DNA from: Vandiemenella viatica
Lineage: Eukaryota; Arthropoda; Insecta; Orthoptera; Morabidae
Assembly (NCBI GenBank): GCA_031002005.1
Contig: CM061914.1
Coordinates: 196,806,685 to 196,870,684, forward strand
Direction of reading: 5' to 3'
Length of the DNA stretch: 64,000 bases
The notes under the pieces were generated by a model. The model saw nothing but the letters and a program-made list of their open reading frames with translations, did no database searches and had not been told where the DNA came from. The position numbers and the translations under genes are program-made. This document shows positions 1 to 11,308 of this stretch, piece after piece; positions within the stretch are counted from its first letter, which is position 1; each line of letters starts with the position of its first letter.

Positions 1-22
1 TACGTTGACTGTTTAAACTCAC

Positions 23-174
23 ATTTAGGTAGCGCCCAATATTTCCAGCATTTTTGGCATCCATTATGTAACAGAATTCGTCCAGGCCGTACAATTCCCT
101 TATAGACTTCAGTTTTGGTTTATCCTCTGCACTGTTCACAGTCACCCCCGCTGTGAAGCTCGAAGGCAGACGCA
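23..174 (-). CDS. SETDB1: SETDB1 in-window exon 21 (SET second half begins)
   Basis: 152 nt, phase 1 in and phase 0 out. Acceptor TTGCAG, donor GTGAGT. After about 25 linker residues it encodes ELYGLDEFCYIMDAKNAGNI and GRYLN. This is the return into SET; the next exon, left of base 1, should open with HSCSPN. The catalytic RYLNHS motif is therefore split by an intron between N and H. Confidence 0.97.
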
Positions 175-424
175 CTGCAAGCAAAAAGACAACAAAATAC
201 ATAGAATGTGAAAAACTAGTCCATCTCAGCCTGCACTCTCGAGTAAAACCAAAGTACTGACTGGTTGGACAACGAAGCTGCAGTGATGAACTGGGATAAG
301 ATAGGGAAAAGTAAGCCGTCACTTAGCACAGATAAAGGTAGGAGGGCGAGATGAACACTAAAACTAACACTTCACAGTATTTCAGTTCATAACCTTAGTC
401 GTACAAGAGACGAGATATATCGCA

Positions 425-900
425 GGGGAAATATGTGTACACATTGGGACATATTGTATAAATGAACCAATGATAAAAAAAAAGAAGAAAGAGAGAGGAC
501 TGAACCGGTGGAGGAGGAGAAAAGCTGACCAACGTTAACTGTGGGGCAGAATAATATCTGTGGTGATCAGTGAAGGCAAAATAAAATAAATAAAAAAATA
601 GAACAAAACAGTCTTATAACAGTTTGATTTTTTTTTTACCTTGACTGATCATCACAGATAATATTGTTCCACAGTTGAGACTGTCCCCCCTTTACTGGTT
701 CAATTCCCATTCTTCCCTCTTACTTCATTCGTATGGTGTATTGATGTGTACACATCTATATGTCTCGCCTCTTACCTGATGAAGGTTACAAACTGAGACA
801 TTGTGAAGTGAGTTTGTGTTTTCTTGTGTTTCTCTGGACCTCCTGCCTTCATCTGTGGTAAGTGGCATATTACTTTTCCCGGTGCTTTCTTATTTAAGTA
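425..900. repeat. Foldback repeat related to Penelope-like 3' ends
   Basis: Arms at about 534-580 and 631-678 are inverted copies (TAACTGTGG...ATCTGTG.TGATCA against its complement). Weaker pairing extends outward to about 490 and 725, and both flanks carry GTGTACACAT. The right part reads CTGATGA at 776-782, then TTCATCTGTGGTAAGTG near 850, the same end seen after the Penelope-like element near 59600. Confidence 0.6.
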
Positions 901-1389
901 CTGCTTGTGCATACTAGATGCATTCAGTTTGTATGATGTATTTGATACTGACACGCCAATGTTAGAATCCCTGACTTTGTCATATAGCAAAGTAGTTTTA
1001 AACATTGGGAACCACGAAATAGAAAAAAGGGGGGGGGAGAAGTATTTTACTAACTTACATGTTCTACACTAATCATAATTTAAAATTAGGATACTGAAGG
1101 ACATGATGCAGCTGTACTTATGAGGTCAGGTAATAACTTTTAGAAACAATACGATCTATAACTCAAGTAAAATTGCACCAGACCAATAAGTTATTTGATG
1201 TTGCAGTTAAAAGGTGGAGAATTTGCCCAAAATTCTAAACAAGAAATGTCTAAAAACGTATAAATATATTTATGGACAGAAAATTTATGATGCCATGTTA
1301 ATACAATACTATCTATGTGGAATTATATATGTAGCTAGATAAAATAATTTACAATGGAAAACAGACACAAACACATTGTTATATCTTAC

Positions 1390-1494
1390 CAACATCCACT
1401 TCATCATCATCACTAAGCAAGATGCAGTCATCTTCTGTTGGTGGTTCTGGAGCCTTTGGCTTAGGCTGCTCTGAAGTCTTCTGCTTTGACGAGT
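1390..1494 (-). CDS. SETDB1: SETDB1 in-window exon 20 (SET insertion)
   Basis: 105 nt, phase 1 in and phase 1 out. Acceptor TTACAG, donor GTAAGA. It encodes a proline/glutamate-rich stretch ending DDCILLSDDDEVDV. ILLSDDDE is close to a SUMO-interacting motif (hydrophobic core plus acidic tail). SUMO-dependent control of SETDB1 is known in other animals; its use here is inference. Confidence 0.86.
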
Positions 1495-1697
1495 CTGTAA
1501 CAAGTATAAACACTTCAAAGAAAAGGCTTTTAATAACTGGGTAGTTAATTTAAAAATGTGGCTTGATTGCTACGCAAATAAGTAGATAAAGAACAACAGT
1601 AAGCATTCTTCGCAACTATATATTAATATTCATATTAATTGTGATAATATAGCGAAGCTAAACGTATCAAAATGTAACTGTATTTGTATTATCCACA

Positions 1698-1930
1698 ATC
1701 TATACTAATGTTATAAATGCAAAAGTAGCTCTGCCCGTTTGTAACGTTTTCGGGGTTAAACGGCTAGTCTGATCTTGAAGAAATTTGACTAGGAGATACT
1801 ATATGGCACTAGGAAGGACACAGGATACTTTTTCTGTATGAATCGTCTTTTCTGGCATGGAATTTTGAAAACTAAATGAACAGCAAGACAGACACAAAGC
1901 GTGTGTAAGTTTCTATGACGCTCAGTGGAG
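1698..1930 (+). repeat. Helitron-like 5' repeat, copy 1
   Basis: It begins CTATACTAATGTTATAAATGC and includes GGACACAGGATACTTTTTCTG and ATTTTGAAAACTAA. The same phrases recur in the same order at 2234-2500. The TC-TATA...AAATGC start resembles the 5' ends of arthropod Helitrons, but no terminal hairpin was checked. Confidence 0.45.
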
Positions 1931-2230
1931 AGTGGGACAGTAGCTCAGTTGTTAAGGTGCTCGCTTTCAAGAGTTATGGACCAGGTCCTGGGTCCAATTC
2001 TCACCGGGAGCAGGAACTTTTTTGAGTTGTTTTTGATCATATGAACCACACCTGGAAGTTTTGTTGTACAGATTCCACATTAACCTGTCGATTCAGCCAT
2101 GACAGAGGTGGAATATGTGGCACGTAGAAACACCGTCCCATAGGCGGCTGATCGATCCTTGGGGACGCAACAATGCCATATGCCATTTTTTGCTACAATG
2201 GCCACTCAGGTCTTTTTACTCTCTCAGTCA
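1930..2230 (+). repeat. tRNA-derived SINE-like sequence
   Basis: TAGCTCAGTTGTTAAGGTG near 1930-1950 resembles a polymerase III A box and GGGTCCAATTCTC near 1990 a B box, at tRNA-like spacing, followed by a unique tail. It lies between two copies of the Helitron-like repeat, so it may have been carried with them. Confidence 0.55.
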
Positions 2231-2233
2231 CTT

Positions 2234-2765
2234 TCTATATAATTTACACTAATAATATTACAAATGCTAAACCAATTCTGCCTCTCTGTCTGTTGTCACA
2301 TTTTCAGGACTAAACACCTATACTGATATTAATGAAATTTTAAATAAAATACTTTCTTTCATTAGGAAGGCACAGGATACTTTTTCTGAGATAAATAACA
2401 TTTTCCGTTATTATATTTTGAAAACTAACTGAATGGTGCCAACAGATGGATAGCGAAAGTAAGTCTGTGATCCCTCGGGCTGTGTTTCTTATGGCAGTCT
2501 GTTAGTGTATGATCTGTAAATAAATTTCGCTTACAGACAAAACATATATAGCACAGATGTTGATTTTCACTGCACCACATTATTATTTTGTGTCTACTTA
2601 AAAGTTTCTGGCATCAGCATATTCTTTCTTCTTATCTGATATGCCTCGCAAAGCACAAGCAGCTAAAATAATTACAACCTGACACTCGTGCTGAAGAAAG
2701 AAGACAAGACTATGCTGAATGCCAAGATGCCCTCAGTTAAGCTCCCATTAGTGTTTTACTATTTT
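2234..2765 (+). mobile_element. Helitron-like fragment with start of coding region
   Basis: The second copy of the 1698 repeat runs on to ATGCCTCGCAAAGCACAAGC at about 2640. In one frame this reads MPRKAQAAK, the usual opening of Helitron Rep-helicase proteins, then breaks after about 100 bases. A truncated 5' end of a Helitron is the best reading. Confidence 0.5.
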
Positions 2766-5335
2766 TTAATCAGGTTGCAAATTGATTCCCTTCACAAGAC
2801 ATGTCCGATGGTAGAATCCTGACTCCGTGTTTTTTGGGACACCTTTTACTTAACTTACATCTTTCTATATCCAGTTCTAGCAATAAAATTGAAAGTCCTC
2901 ACCTACAAAGTCATGGGCACTAAATAAATAAATTGCAGACATTTTTAATAATGAACAGCATACTCTTAACAGTAGCAATGTTATGAAAATTATGAACATA
3001 TTTTGAAATCCTTTATGTACTTGTATTGATATGAATCATGTTTGAGATCATACAGATGATGTCTATCAATTTCATCAGGTTATAAAGAGCTTTTTTAAGG
3101 ACAGAACTACAGATAGTTCTGTTCCTTCCAGTCATCTTCCCATACATTTTGAAGGTTCTGTGTGAAAAACAAAACTCTCATGTATTCAGGTTTCTGTCTA
3201 TCTGTCAAACCTTCTGTCATATTCTCATAACTTCTGAACCTTTTAAATTTGAAATTTTTAAATGCACACTATTATACTTCTTACTAAGCTTAACATGATT
3301 ATAAAAAAATTCAGAAAATAATGTGGAGGAGGAGGGGGCCACAAACAGGGAATTTTGTGGAAAGCTGAAGAAAAGATTTTCTTAAAATAATCATTATGGG
3401 TATGAAACCTCACCATACACTGTGGGGATATAACCAGACTGATGACAAAGGGATTCAACTAATAGCATGAGCCAACATCAACAGCCTGACGTTGATAAAT
3501 TACCCTAAAGACAGAGGCACACATTATTCTGCTCACTGGAAATAGGACCAGACCCCTGTTTTGTCTCTTCTGATTTAACATCACCTTTCTGCCACATCCA
3601 GAGACAAGTGTTAGGTGGCTAGCCTCACAGTCAACGTAGACACATAATCTATAAAATAGGCATCCAGATACCTGCTATCTGACCCACTCCTAAACCTCGA
3701 TTGAATTAAAAATTTCCCGAATCCATAGTTACAACTGGCGGCTCTGTAGTCTGTTTTCCCAAGCAATTTTTCTTGTAGAACACTTACTTTTGAAATTATA
3801 ATTATTCATAATAATATTCTGATATTCAAATATAATTTGGATAAACTACTTTTATGAAAATAATTTAAAAAATATACTTTACAAGTTGTATTAGACGAGC
3901 ATTGGCATTTGAGCTACCACACATAGCAGTATCATTAGGGTCCTACTTAGCGGGGCTCTCACTCTCAATCCCACGGAGACCATATTTAATAACAATATAA
4001 AAAATGCAAAAATTCTTAATAACAATAATAACAGACAACTGTATTTGATATGTCTACAAATAAAATATCAAATAAGCTGAAAGTTGAAAAAAAAGTATAA
4101 AAGTAAAAGAAATACACAAATAAGTAAAATACAAATTATAAACTTTAAAACTGACACTGTCTCATTTAATATTACAGTTTAGTCCAAACATTGTCATTTT
4201 TGTACAGATTCCACAGCAAATTGTGCAACATGCACCATGTCTCAATCAACTCCACTTTCCCATCACAGGACTTGCCACCTGTGAATCCCCTCCATTTAAC
4301 ATAACAACCAACCTGCAACCACTGACCAGCCTCAAACACAGGTCAGACCGAGAATCCACTAGTCATCACGATGAATGACCTCAGACAAATGATATACCTC
4401 CAGAACAATCAACACCCAGTATCTCCTCATAAGACCAACACATCCCTTCCCCATCTTCGCTGTCAGAGTCCTCATAGAAGCAGCTTACCTGAACTGACTT
4501 ACCAGTATAAACTTGTCAGCACAGCTCTCCTTTTATAAAGTTGTAATAAATGATGAATTCGTGCTGCATTAAAGCAATTTTCAAGGTGCAAGTAAGAAGC
4601 CATGTGCAGGGGCAAACAGGCAGTATATCTGTGCCCGGATAGCCACGTGACCGATGAGAGGGTGTCGGGTAGTTGCAGACGGTATTGCCAGGTGTGTTAT
4701 GCGTGGCACCAACAAAAACGCAAAGTATGAATTAATTAGTGCGGGATATGGTAAGATTGATTAAATAGTTCAGAACGGTGAAAGTAGACAGTGCAACCAG
4801 AAACAGACAGCCACTTCATCGTGAGGAACAGTGTGTGTGATCTCGTGTAATTAATAATTAATTATTAAACTGGTGGAAGTGTTAACACAGGAACCTTCAT
4901 CTCGGAAATACGAAGTTCCGATATAAATATTCACGCTCGTACTGTATGGTGGTGGTCACAGTAAACACTGAAGATGATTGAAAGTGACTGTTGTCTTGCA
5001 GCAGTTTCCGACTTCTTATTTGAACATCTAAAACCTTTTCCAACAATCTCTCGGTGGCGACCAGGCCCGAACTTGCAATCTTCACGTGTGTGTATGATAA
5101 CTAATTAAAGAACACATCAAAAGCATTGTTTAAATGATGTTACACATGGAAGTCAAATTAAAAAATACGAATATTGACAATATGGTGACTGTGCTGTTAG
5201 GTAATTAAAGTAAGGAAGGGTTGGGAAAGTAAATCAATCACTGATCTCAAGTGAAGGCAAGCGGGTGGCGGGGAACAAATAAACAGGAAAACACTTTACA
5301 ATAAGAGAATTAAGTTTTTCCCGGCGTACAGATGA
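2766..5335. other. Intron sequence, nothing recognised
   Basis: AT-rich intron between exons 20 and 19. I see no coding domain, RNA gene or clear element. About 4150-4500 is C-rich on the plus strand and could be an old repeat. Confidence 0.5.
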
Positions 5336-5710
5336 AATGAATAATTCTCATCTTTTCTGCCGGTTAGTTTCTTTATTTAATTATTTATACAACATTTCGG
5401 CAACTACCTTTGATACCTTCATCAGGTAAGCTGTTATCCAAACTTACAAAACTGTGAATGCCTCGCGAGCTAGTGGAAGCTTCCCGTTGGTCTCCCATTG
5501 CACCCCGTCTGAGGTCGTTTGTAGTGCCGACCAATGGGAATCTTCCCCCGGCTATTTATAGTAGCCACGACTAACTCGCGAGGCATTCACAGTTTTGTAA
5601 GTTTGGATAACAGCTAACCTGATGAAGGCAACAAAGGTAATTGCCGAAATGTTGTATAAAGAATTAAATAAAGAAACTAACTGGCAGAAAACCCAACAAT
5701 TATTTACTCA
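5336..5710. repeat. Long foldback repeat with hammerhead-like cores
   Basis: Two inverted arms of about 110 bases (about 5352-5460 and 5585-5691). The plus-strand right arm has CTGATGA at 5619-5625, a GGCAA/TTGCC hairpin, and GAAA at 5646-5649. The left arm has the complement (TCATCAG at 5419-5425, TTTC at 5395-5398). The arms meet a GC-richer centre. It ends about 70 bases from exon 19. Confidence 0.75.
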
Positions 5711-5778
5711 CTTTACAATGTTTCAGTGATACAGATATCTTACATAGTAGCTACAAAGATAACTATTATAATTCTTAC

Positions 5779-5861
5779 TGGACGAGTATGAATGCTCCTG
5801 TGACTTTTCCTGGTTGCTATCCACAGATCCTTGACGCAAATTACGTTTGCGAAGTCTGGTC
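5779..5861 (-). CDS. SETDB1: SETDB1 in-window exon 19 (SET insertion)
   Basis: 83 nt, phase 2 in and phase 1 out. Acceptor TTTTCAG, donor GTAAGA. It encodes TRLRKRNLRQGSVDSNQEKS and a short tail. No homology can be claimed. It was found because the exons on either side do not join in frame without it, and it restores the frame exactly. Confidence 0.8.
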
Positions 5862-6069
5862 CTGAAAAATCAGAATAACTATTGACAGAATTCATGTGTC
5901 AAACACTAACTGTTACAGAAAACTGGAATGGTTTTGAGTGAATTGATAATATGTTGCTAATGATCAATCCTGCCTACGCCAACACCATAAGTGGAAGACT
6001 TCTGAAGGCCTTTTTTTGTACTTAACCCCAAACAGTGTTTCTACTCCATGAATGAAACACAATTTTCAA

Positions 6070-6320
6070 TGTAAATAACAAAGTATAGGGAAAATGACTC
6101 ACCGAAGTTCAGGTTGCGATGAGTGAAAACCACATACTACATTTGGTTTTACACCTTATTCGCTTGGTAGCGACTGAGTCACACGGTTGGGGAAGGGTTT
6201 GCCACATGACTGGTTCGGCAGCAGAAGACAGGGTGAGGGAGGAGGTGGTGGGGGTGAACTGTTTCCCTATCCTTTGTTATTTATATTGCCTGAAAGCTGT
6301 TTCCTTTACCCTTAATATCA
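6070..6320. repeat. Penelope-like foldback remnant
   Basis: The left side reads TAGGGAAAATGACTCACCGAAG and the right side TTTCCCTATCCTTTG followed by TTATTTATATTGCCTGAAAG. These are the inverted terminal phrases of the repeat family seen at 17760, 19965 and 51717. The centre is degenerate. Confidence 0.6.
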
Positions 6321-6673
6321 TTTTGAATGTAAGTATTTTGTTGCCATCACCCTAGTAGATAATGTCTTTTATCTTATGTAAATGACCCTTGTATCAAAAA
6401 AAAAAGTAAACACAATTGGAAGTTTGGAATATTTAACCTCTTCAAAGTAGTTCACTTGGAACTAAACACATTTTTCCCAATGGGCTCTTTGTTGAAGTCA
6501 TTTTTGGATAGGCTATTTGGGATTGGAATACAGCTGGGCTGTTGCATTACCCATAATGTATTCTCAAGACTCAAATTACTTCCCTTTAAGCAGCATTTTT
6601 AGCTTGTGGAAGAGCCAAAAATAATAACTAGCCATGGTGAGTGTATAAGGTACCGAAAGGACCAAAGATGTTT

Positions 6674-7032
6674 AGGGGGCATCCATAAATAACGTGAGGT
6701 GTTTTTCCGGAACGCCCCCCCCCCCCCTCTGGTGAGATCTTGTCCGCGAGACCCCCCCCTCTAGAAATCGCCCTCGCAACTTTTTGAGATCTTTTTTTTT
6801 TTTTAGGTTTCACCCTTCCAAAGCAGGTTACACCCCCCCACTTTTCTATGAAATACCCCCCTAAAAATCCACTTTCACATCATTTGTAGCCCTTTTTTTT
6901 AGCTCTACAGTCCAACAATATTTCAAAAACCTCACGTGAGATTTCTGTAGACCCCCTCCTCCCCCTCGGTGAGATTTTGCCAACCCCCCCCCTCCCCCCC
7001 ATTTCACCTCACGTAGTTTATGGAGGCCCCCT
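6674..7032. repeat. Foldback MITE, family A copy 1
   Basis: Imperfect inverted ends: AGGGGGCATCCATAAATAACG on the left, and GTTTATGGAGGCCCCCT on the right. Inside are C-rich tracts (complement G-rich) and repeated TGAGATCTTGTC/GAGATTTTGCC phrases. Related copies are at 29591 and 54363. No coding capacity; open reading frames here are artefacts of the low-complexity tracts. Confidence 0.8.
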
Positions 7033-7436
7033 TTTGAGCTGGTGCATGATGGAGCTATCAAGTGCAACATCTTGAAAGGTACAGACCTGTTAAAGCGACA
7101 GAGAGCTTCCGCATAGTACACGTTGCAAATGTTTTGGTCTTGGGGGCATTCTCAAGATGCACCACCTCACAAGAATCAAAGAAAATTTTAAGAATTACAT
7201 TAATGTTGCTATAAACTTATCATGCTTCTTTTGAGCTCAGGGATGTTGATTGTAGTTAACCAACTGTGTCTTTCATTTCTGAATCATAACAGCAAAACCA
7301 CAATCCATCACCAGTAATCATATTGCTTAAATTTGTGGAATTTATCAAGTCTTGTGAGATGTACAATTGCATTTGCTCCTGCACTATCGTTAACAGCTCA
7401 AGTACAAATTTTGTGGACACTCAATGCCAACTACTT

Positions 7437-7760
7437 AGGGAGTGTCCATAAACTACGCGACTCGGTCTAGGATGGGGGGGAGGGGTTGGCTGGAAAGCTA
7501 TGCTGTGCTACGTGGGGGAACACACAAGAGCACGTGAATATTTATTTCAGTCATTTAATTATCTCTGCATGTAATTTGCAATAATCTGACAAGAGAAAAC
7601 AGTACAAAATGTCTTCTGGGATCAATAGGGGGAAAAAAAGCTATGTGCTATGAGGCCGGGGGGTGGGGGGTAGAGGCAAAAGTCACGTTGGGCTATGTTG
7701 GGGGGAGGGGGGTGTTCACAGGAGGGCAAAATGCAGCTACGTGGTTTATGCATGCGCCCT
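7437..7760. repeat. Foldback MITE, family B copy 1
   Basis: Ends AGGGAGTGTCCATAAACTAC and GTGGTTTATGCATGCGCCCT are inverted copies. The inside has G-rich tracts and GGCTATG repeats. The same family is complete at 35029-35430, with a fragment at 27861. Confidence 0.8.
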
Positions 7761-8684
7761 TAGACAAAAAGGAATGATTCCCATATAACTCTTGGATCAT
7801 GACTCAACACAAAGTTCACAAGTAGTGAATGAGCTCAGCTTGTAAAGGGTCTACCAAGGTCTAAAATCTTACTGGAATAATAATTATTCTAATAAATGTT
7901 CTTATTCAATTAAATGATATATGTATAATATTAGTCGACGGATCAAATGTTGAGAACAGATTTCTTATCATTTTCAAATTAATATTGAATATATTTTAGC
8001 TATAGGTTTATATTGTGTTAAGTAGTAATTAAATGTAATTAATGTAATTGAAAATATAATGAAATAGACAAAATCATATTACTGGAGGTATTTGTGTAAT
8101 TAAAGTATATACATATTTTTCACCAGAAGCATTTGATCTAAAATTCAGTTCAACCACTTCTTAATTTATGATACACGACACTGTCAATGAAATCCAATCA
8201 AACCTTCGAGATGGTTTTCAAAAATCTGGTGCGACAAATCTGCTTAAGTATTTCCACTATTATACAGAAAATAAAAATCCCGTGGTCACTGAGTACACTA
8301 TCTCACTCACAGGCCAACTGTCAATGACAAACATTCTTTGTACGTGTGAAAAAATTCATGAATTTACATGACAGCATCTAACGCAGCACAACCCTCATGC
8401 TTCATTTGTTTCCATGCATGTTGGAAACTTTTGGAATATACCTTGTACATCCAGAATAAAGAAATTATACATGTTTATTTTAAAAAAAATAAAAAAAAAA
8501 AAAAGAAATCCAGAATAATGTTTTCTTCATCCAATGGCTCTTTCTCAAATATGCCTTTATAGCAAAATAACGACTTAAAAATTAATCTTCATCTCCTTGA
8601 ATACTGATGACAGAATACATAAAACATGATTTAATAAATAATTTTTTTTCAATACAAGTGTTTTTAATAAAAATTAAACTATAC
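7761..8684. other. Intron sequence, nothing recognised
   Basis: AT-rich and includes a 4A-to-12A run near 8480. No element or gene found. Confidence 0.5.
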
Positions 8685-8823
8685 CTTATAGACCCGTCAT
8701 CTGCAGCTTCCAGCTCTCTGCGTCTCAAGCCAGGTCTGAAATCTTCGTCGGAATCGCGTGCGTCCAGCGCTTCAAGCTCCTCCTCGCTGCTAGACGACAC
8801 GTCGCCAGAGTTCTTCTTCTCCT
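8685..8823 (-). CDS. SETDB1: SETDB1 in-window exon 18 (SET insertion)
   Basis: 139 nt, phase 1 in and phase 2 out. Acceptor GTAGCAG, donor GTATAG. It encodes a strongly charged low-complexity stretch (SSSSEEELEALDARDSDEDF, then RPGLRRRELEAADDG). Such acidic and serine-rich sequence is usual in the SETDB1 insertion. The call rests on frame, splice borders and composition. Confidence 0.86.
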
Positions 8824-8941
8824 CTGCTACTCGAAAACACGACCGACACACGTTATTGAATTGAAAATTACATAACAACAAGTGCTTTGAACAAATGCCA
8901 AACAAGAAGTTTTTTTTCTCATACTTCATGTCTGGAATATA

Positions 8942-9918
8942 CAAGGGTTGGAACTTAAATAGTGGCAACTATTTATTCACAACCGATACAAAAGCGTTAC
9001 ATGGTTGCACCTGTTACTGTCCTTCAAAGTAGTAACCAGCGTTGTGTGGAACCCGTTGCCAGCGACGTGGAAGGCGTAGTATACCGTTAGCAGAGCCCGT
9101 TCTGTTGATGGTGCGAATGGAGCGATCTACTGCATGTCGAATCTCTGGAACAGTTCTGAAGCGAATGCCAAGAAGTGGTTCCTTCATCTTCTGAATCAAA
9201 TCAAAGTCACAAGGACTTAAGTCCGGGGAGTATGGTGGATGGAACAGTACTTCCCAGTCCCATCGACCAAACAGAGCAGCCACAGCTTGCGCTGTATGCG
9301 CCCGCGCATTGTCTTGCAAAATGATGGGTGGGTTGCACAGAAAGTTTTGCCGCTTCTTTCGCAAAGCTGGTCGCAGGTGATGTCCCAAAAACGAACAGTA
9401 ATACTGTGCATTGACGGTCTGCCGTGGAGGAACGTAATGCGTCAGGATAACACCATCACAGTCGTACACGAGAATCACCATAACTTTCACCATACTGGGG
9501 CTCTGACGCACTTTCGACTTTCACGGCGACCCATAATGATGCCATCGTTGGATTCGCGTTTCAGTTTTGGTTCGTATGATGTGGCCCATGTCTCATCCAG
9601 TGTTACGATACGGTGTAAGAAAGCCTCTCCTTCACGCTCATAGCGCTCCAAGTGCGTCTGAGCAGCGTCGTAACGCATCCTGATCCAACTCCGTTGTCCC
9701 TGTTTCGAAAACATAGTGACACCATTACGTTAGACTGCTCACTCACAAGTGACTGCGTTTCCCTCGCTTGTGCGCATGCCGGGAACGTGGGACGGGAGAG
9801 TCCATTTGCTCGGAGGTAAGGTAGGAATGCCAACAATGTGTGCTATCAGCAACTAAAATAGATTCCATTGCATAGTGTCTCCACAGCAGTGTTGCCACTA
9901 TTTAAGTTCAAACCATCG
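8942..9918 (-). mobile_element. Mariner-type transposon, internally shortened
   Basis: Near-perfect inverted ends of about 28 bp (CAAGGGTTGGAACTTAAATA against TATTTAAGTTCAAACCATCG), each flanked by TA as expected of the Tc1/mariner superfamily. Minus-strand coding pieces show TLDETW, then LQDNARAH, then HPPYSPDLSPCDFDLI, the D,D34D catalytic signature. The reading frame shifts between about 9490 and 9520. At 977 bp it is shorter than the usual 1.3 kb and most of the DNA-binding N-terminus is gone. It is non-functional. Confidence 0.92.
9014..9714 (-). pseudogene. Mariner transposase pseudogene
   Basis: Two overlapping reading frames, 9487-9714 (with DETW) and 9014-9511 (with the DNARAH and PYSPDL motifs and a C-terminal YFEGQ), encode the catalytic domain of a mariner transposase. 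A frameshift separates them and the helix-turn-helix part is absent. The C-terminal half has no stop, so the copy is fairly young. Confidence 0.9.
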
Positions 9919-9921
9919 TAC

Positions 9922-10540
9922 TTTGAAAGAATGAATTTTGTATGATAACGACTTTCTAAAGGATGAAGTATCCTACCAATTTTTTTTTCTTTCTATTGTA
10001 TTTGTTCTCCTGTTTCAACATCTCCAATGAAAAATCATGTCATCTTTCTCTGCAAATGATTACATTGGTGCGTTTCTTGTAATATAAGTGTTTTACAGAT
10101 TATTGTTGCTAGGACATTAAGGCGAGTAGACGTCAGGGTTATAAACACCATAGCAAAAAACTTACAGATAGACAGTATTTGGAGCTCCTACCTTACATGT
10201 TAATGCAAATAACTTCTTTCTTTAGCCAAATAATCAGTGAAATTGCAAAAATATTTTATTTAGGTACGGAAGAGAAACTAATTTTCAGTACGTAACCACT
10301 ACAATACGTTTCAGTGGTGGTTTAAAGAAGTGACAGTGTTTTTGTCAAAGTGGAATTTGAGATTTCTGATGTCAATTCACAGATAAACTACCAAAGAAAT
10401 ATTGTCTGGGTACGAAAAAGCAGAATTGAGATAGTATGCAAACATTTCAAACACGTTTGTGCGCGTAACTTAATTCAGCCATCCACTGAAACTACAACTA
10501 ATTTGGGACATTTTACAATCGTGGATGACCTGTCATTTGA
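9922..10540. other. Intron sequence, nothing recognised
   Basis: AT-rich, with no recognisable element. The 67-codon open frame at 10350 has no family features. Confidence 0.5.
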
Positions 10541-10544
10541 GGGA

Positions 10545-10710
10545 ATTTCGTGAGCTGTCCGTAGAAATCTGGTGTCAGATACCTCTGGAAGCCTACCAAG
10601 GACTTGCAGAATCCGAACTATGCCGAATCGCTGCCGTATTGCGTTCGAAAGGAGGACCAATATGCTATTAAGTTGGTGGTCATAATGTTTTGGCTAATTA
10701 GTGTCTGTGT
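10545..10710 (+). pseudogene. Tc1-like transposase C-terminal fragment
   Basis: Reads W-C-QIPLEAYQGLAESELCR then IAAVLRSKGGP, matching the C-terminus of Tc1-type transposases (IP..A...L..S...R..AV...KGG). It is followed by GTCATAATGTTTTGGCTAAT, a typical Tc1 3' end. Only the tail remains. Confidence 0.75.
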
Positions 10711-11139
10711 GTTAATTAATGCCACTCCTGACTGTCTCTCTGGTGACAATTAAGTTTAATCGGAATTTTCTGATTCGTTTACAAATAGTATTGTCATGTG
10801 ACACATACCAAACACATAGCAGTTCCCTTGGTCAGTTTACAGGTTACTTGAATTTTACTACACAAAGTTTCTTACAAGCTCTAAATGTGTGCGGAGTATC
10901 ATTTTCTTTCAAGATTTGGTTGCTTGACAGTACAGTGATGTAATGCTTAATGCCATCAATACTGTTTCAGTTTAGACTCATTTAATGTTACAACAACTCT
11001 CTCTTCATCCGTGATCATTAAATAAGCACATCAAGCCGCTCGGTTTTAAGCTATCTTAAACCAATGAGTCACATTGGAAGCTGTATTTAGTTTCTGTCAA
11101 GAAAGGAGAGAAAAAATTCTTGAACACTACTGAACTAAC

Positions 11140-11308
11140 CTTTGTCTTTCTTGTTGCTCCTCGTTTTCTTGGCTGGAGCGACGGGACTTTCCACCCTGAT
11201 CTCCACGTCATCCTGCGGCACGTCACTCTCGTAACCTTCCTTCAGAGCTTCCACAACTTCTATGTAATCCAGTTCGGCCAAATACTCGTCTCCAAAATTT
11301 TTTCCACC
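11140..11308 (-). CDS. SETDB1: SETDB1 in-window exon 17 (start of SET insertion)
   Basis: 169 nt, phase 0 in and phase 1 out. Acceptor AATTTAG, donor GTTAGT. It encodes GDEYLAELDYIEVVEALKEG followed by YESDVP, matching the conserved start of the SET insertion, then a basic tail (KKTRSNKKDK). The exon is GC-rich against its surroundings. Confidence 0.95.

Noticed and set aside
6861..7121. Glycine-rich minus-strand frame
   Set aside because: Translation of G tracts inside a foldback MITE, not a gene.
1495..8684. Direct joining of exon 18 to exon 20
   Set aside because: Phases do not agree and a stop follows within 12 codons; inserting 5779-5861 restores the frame.
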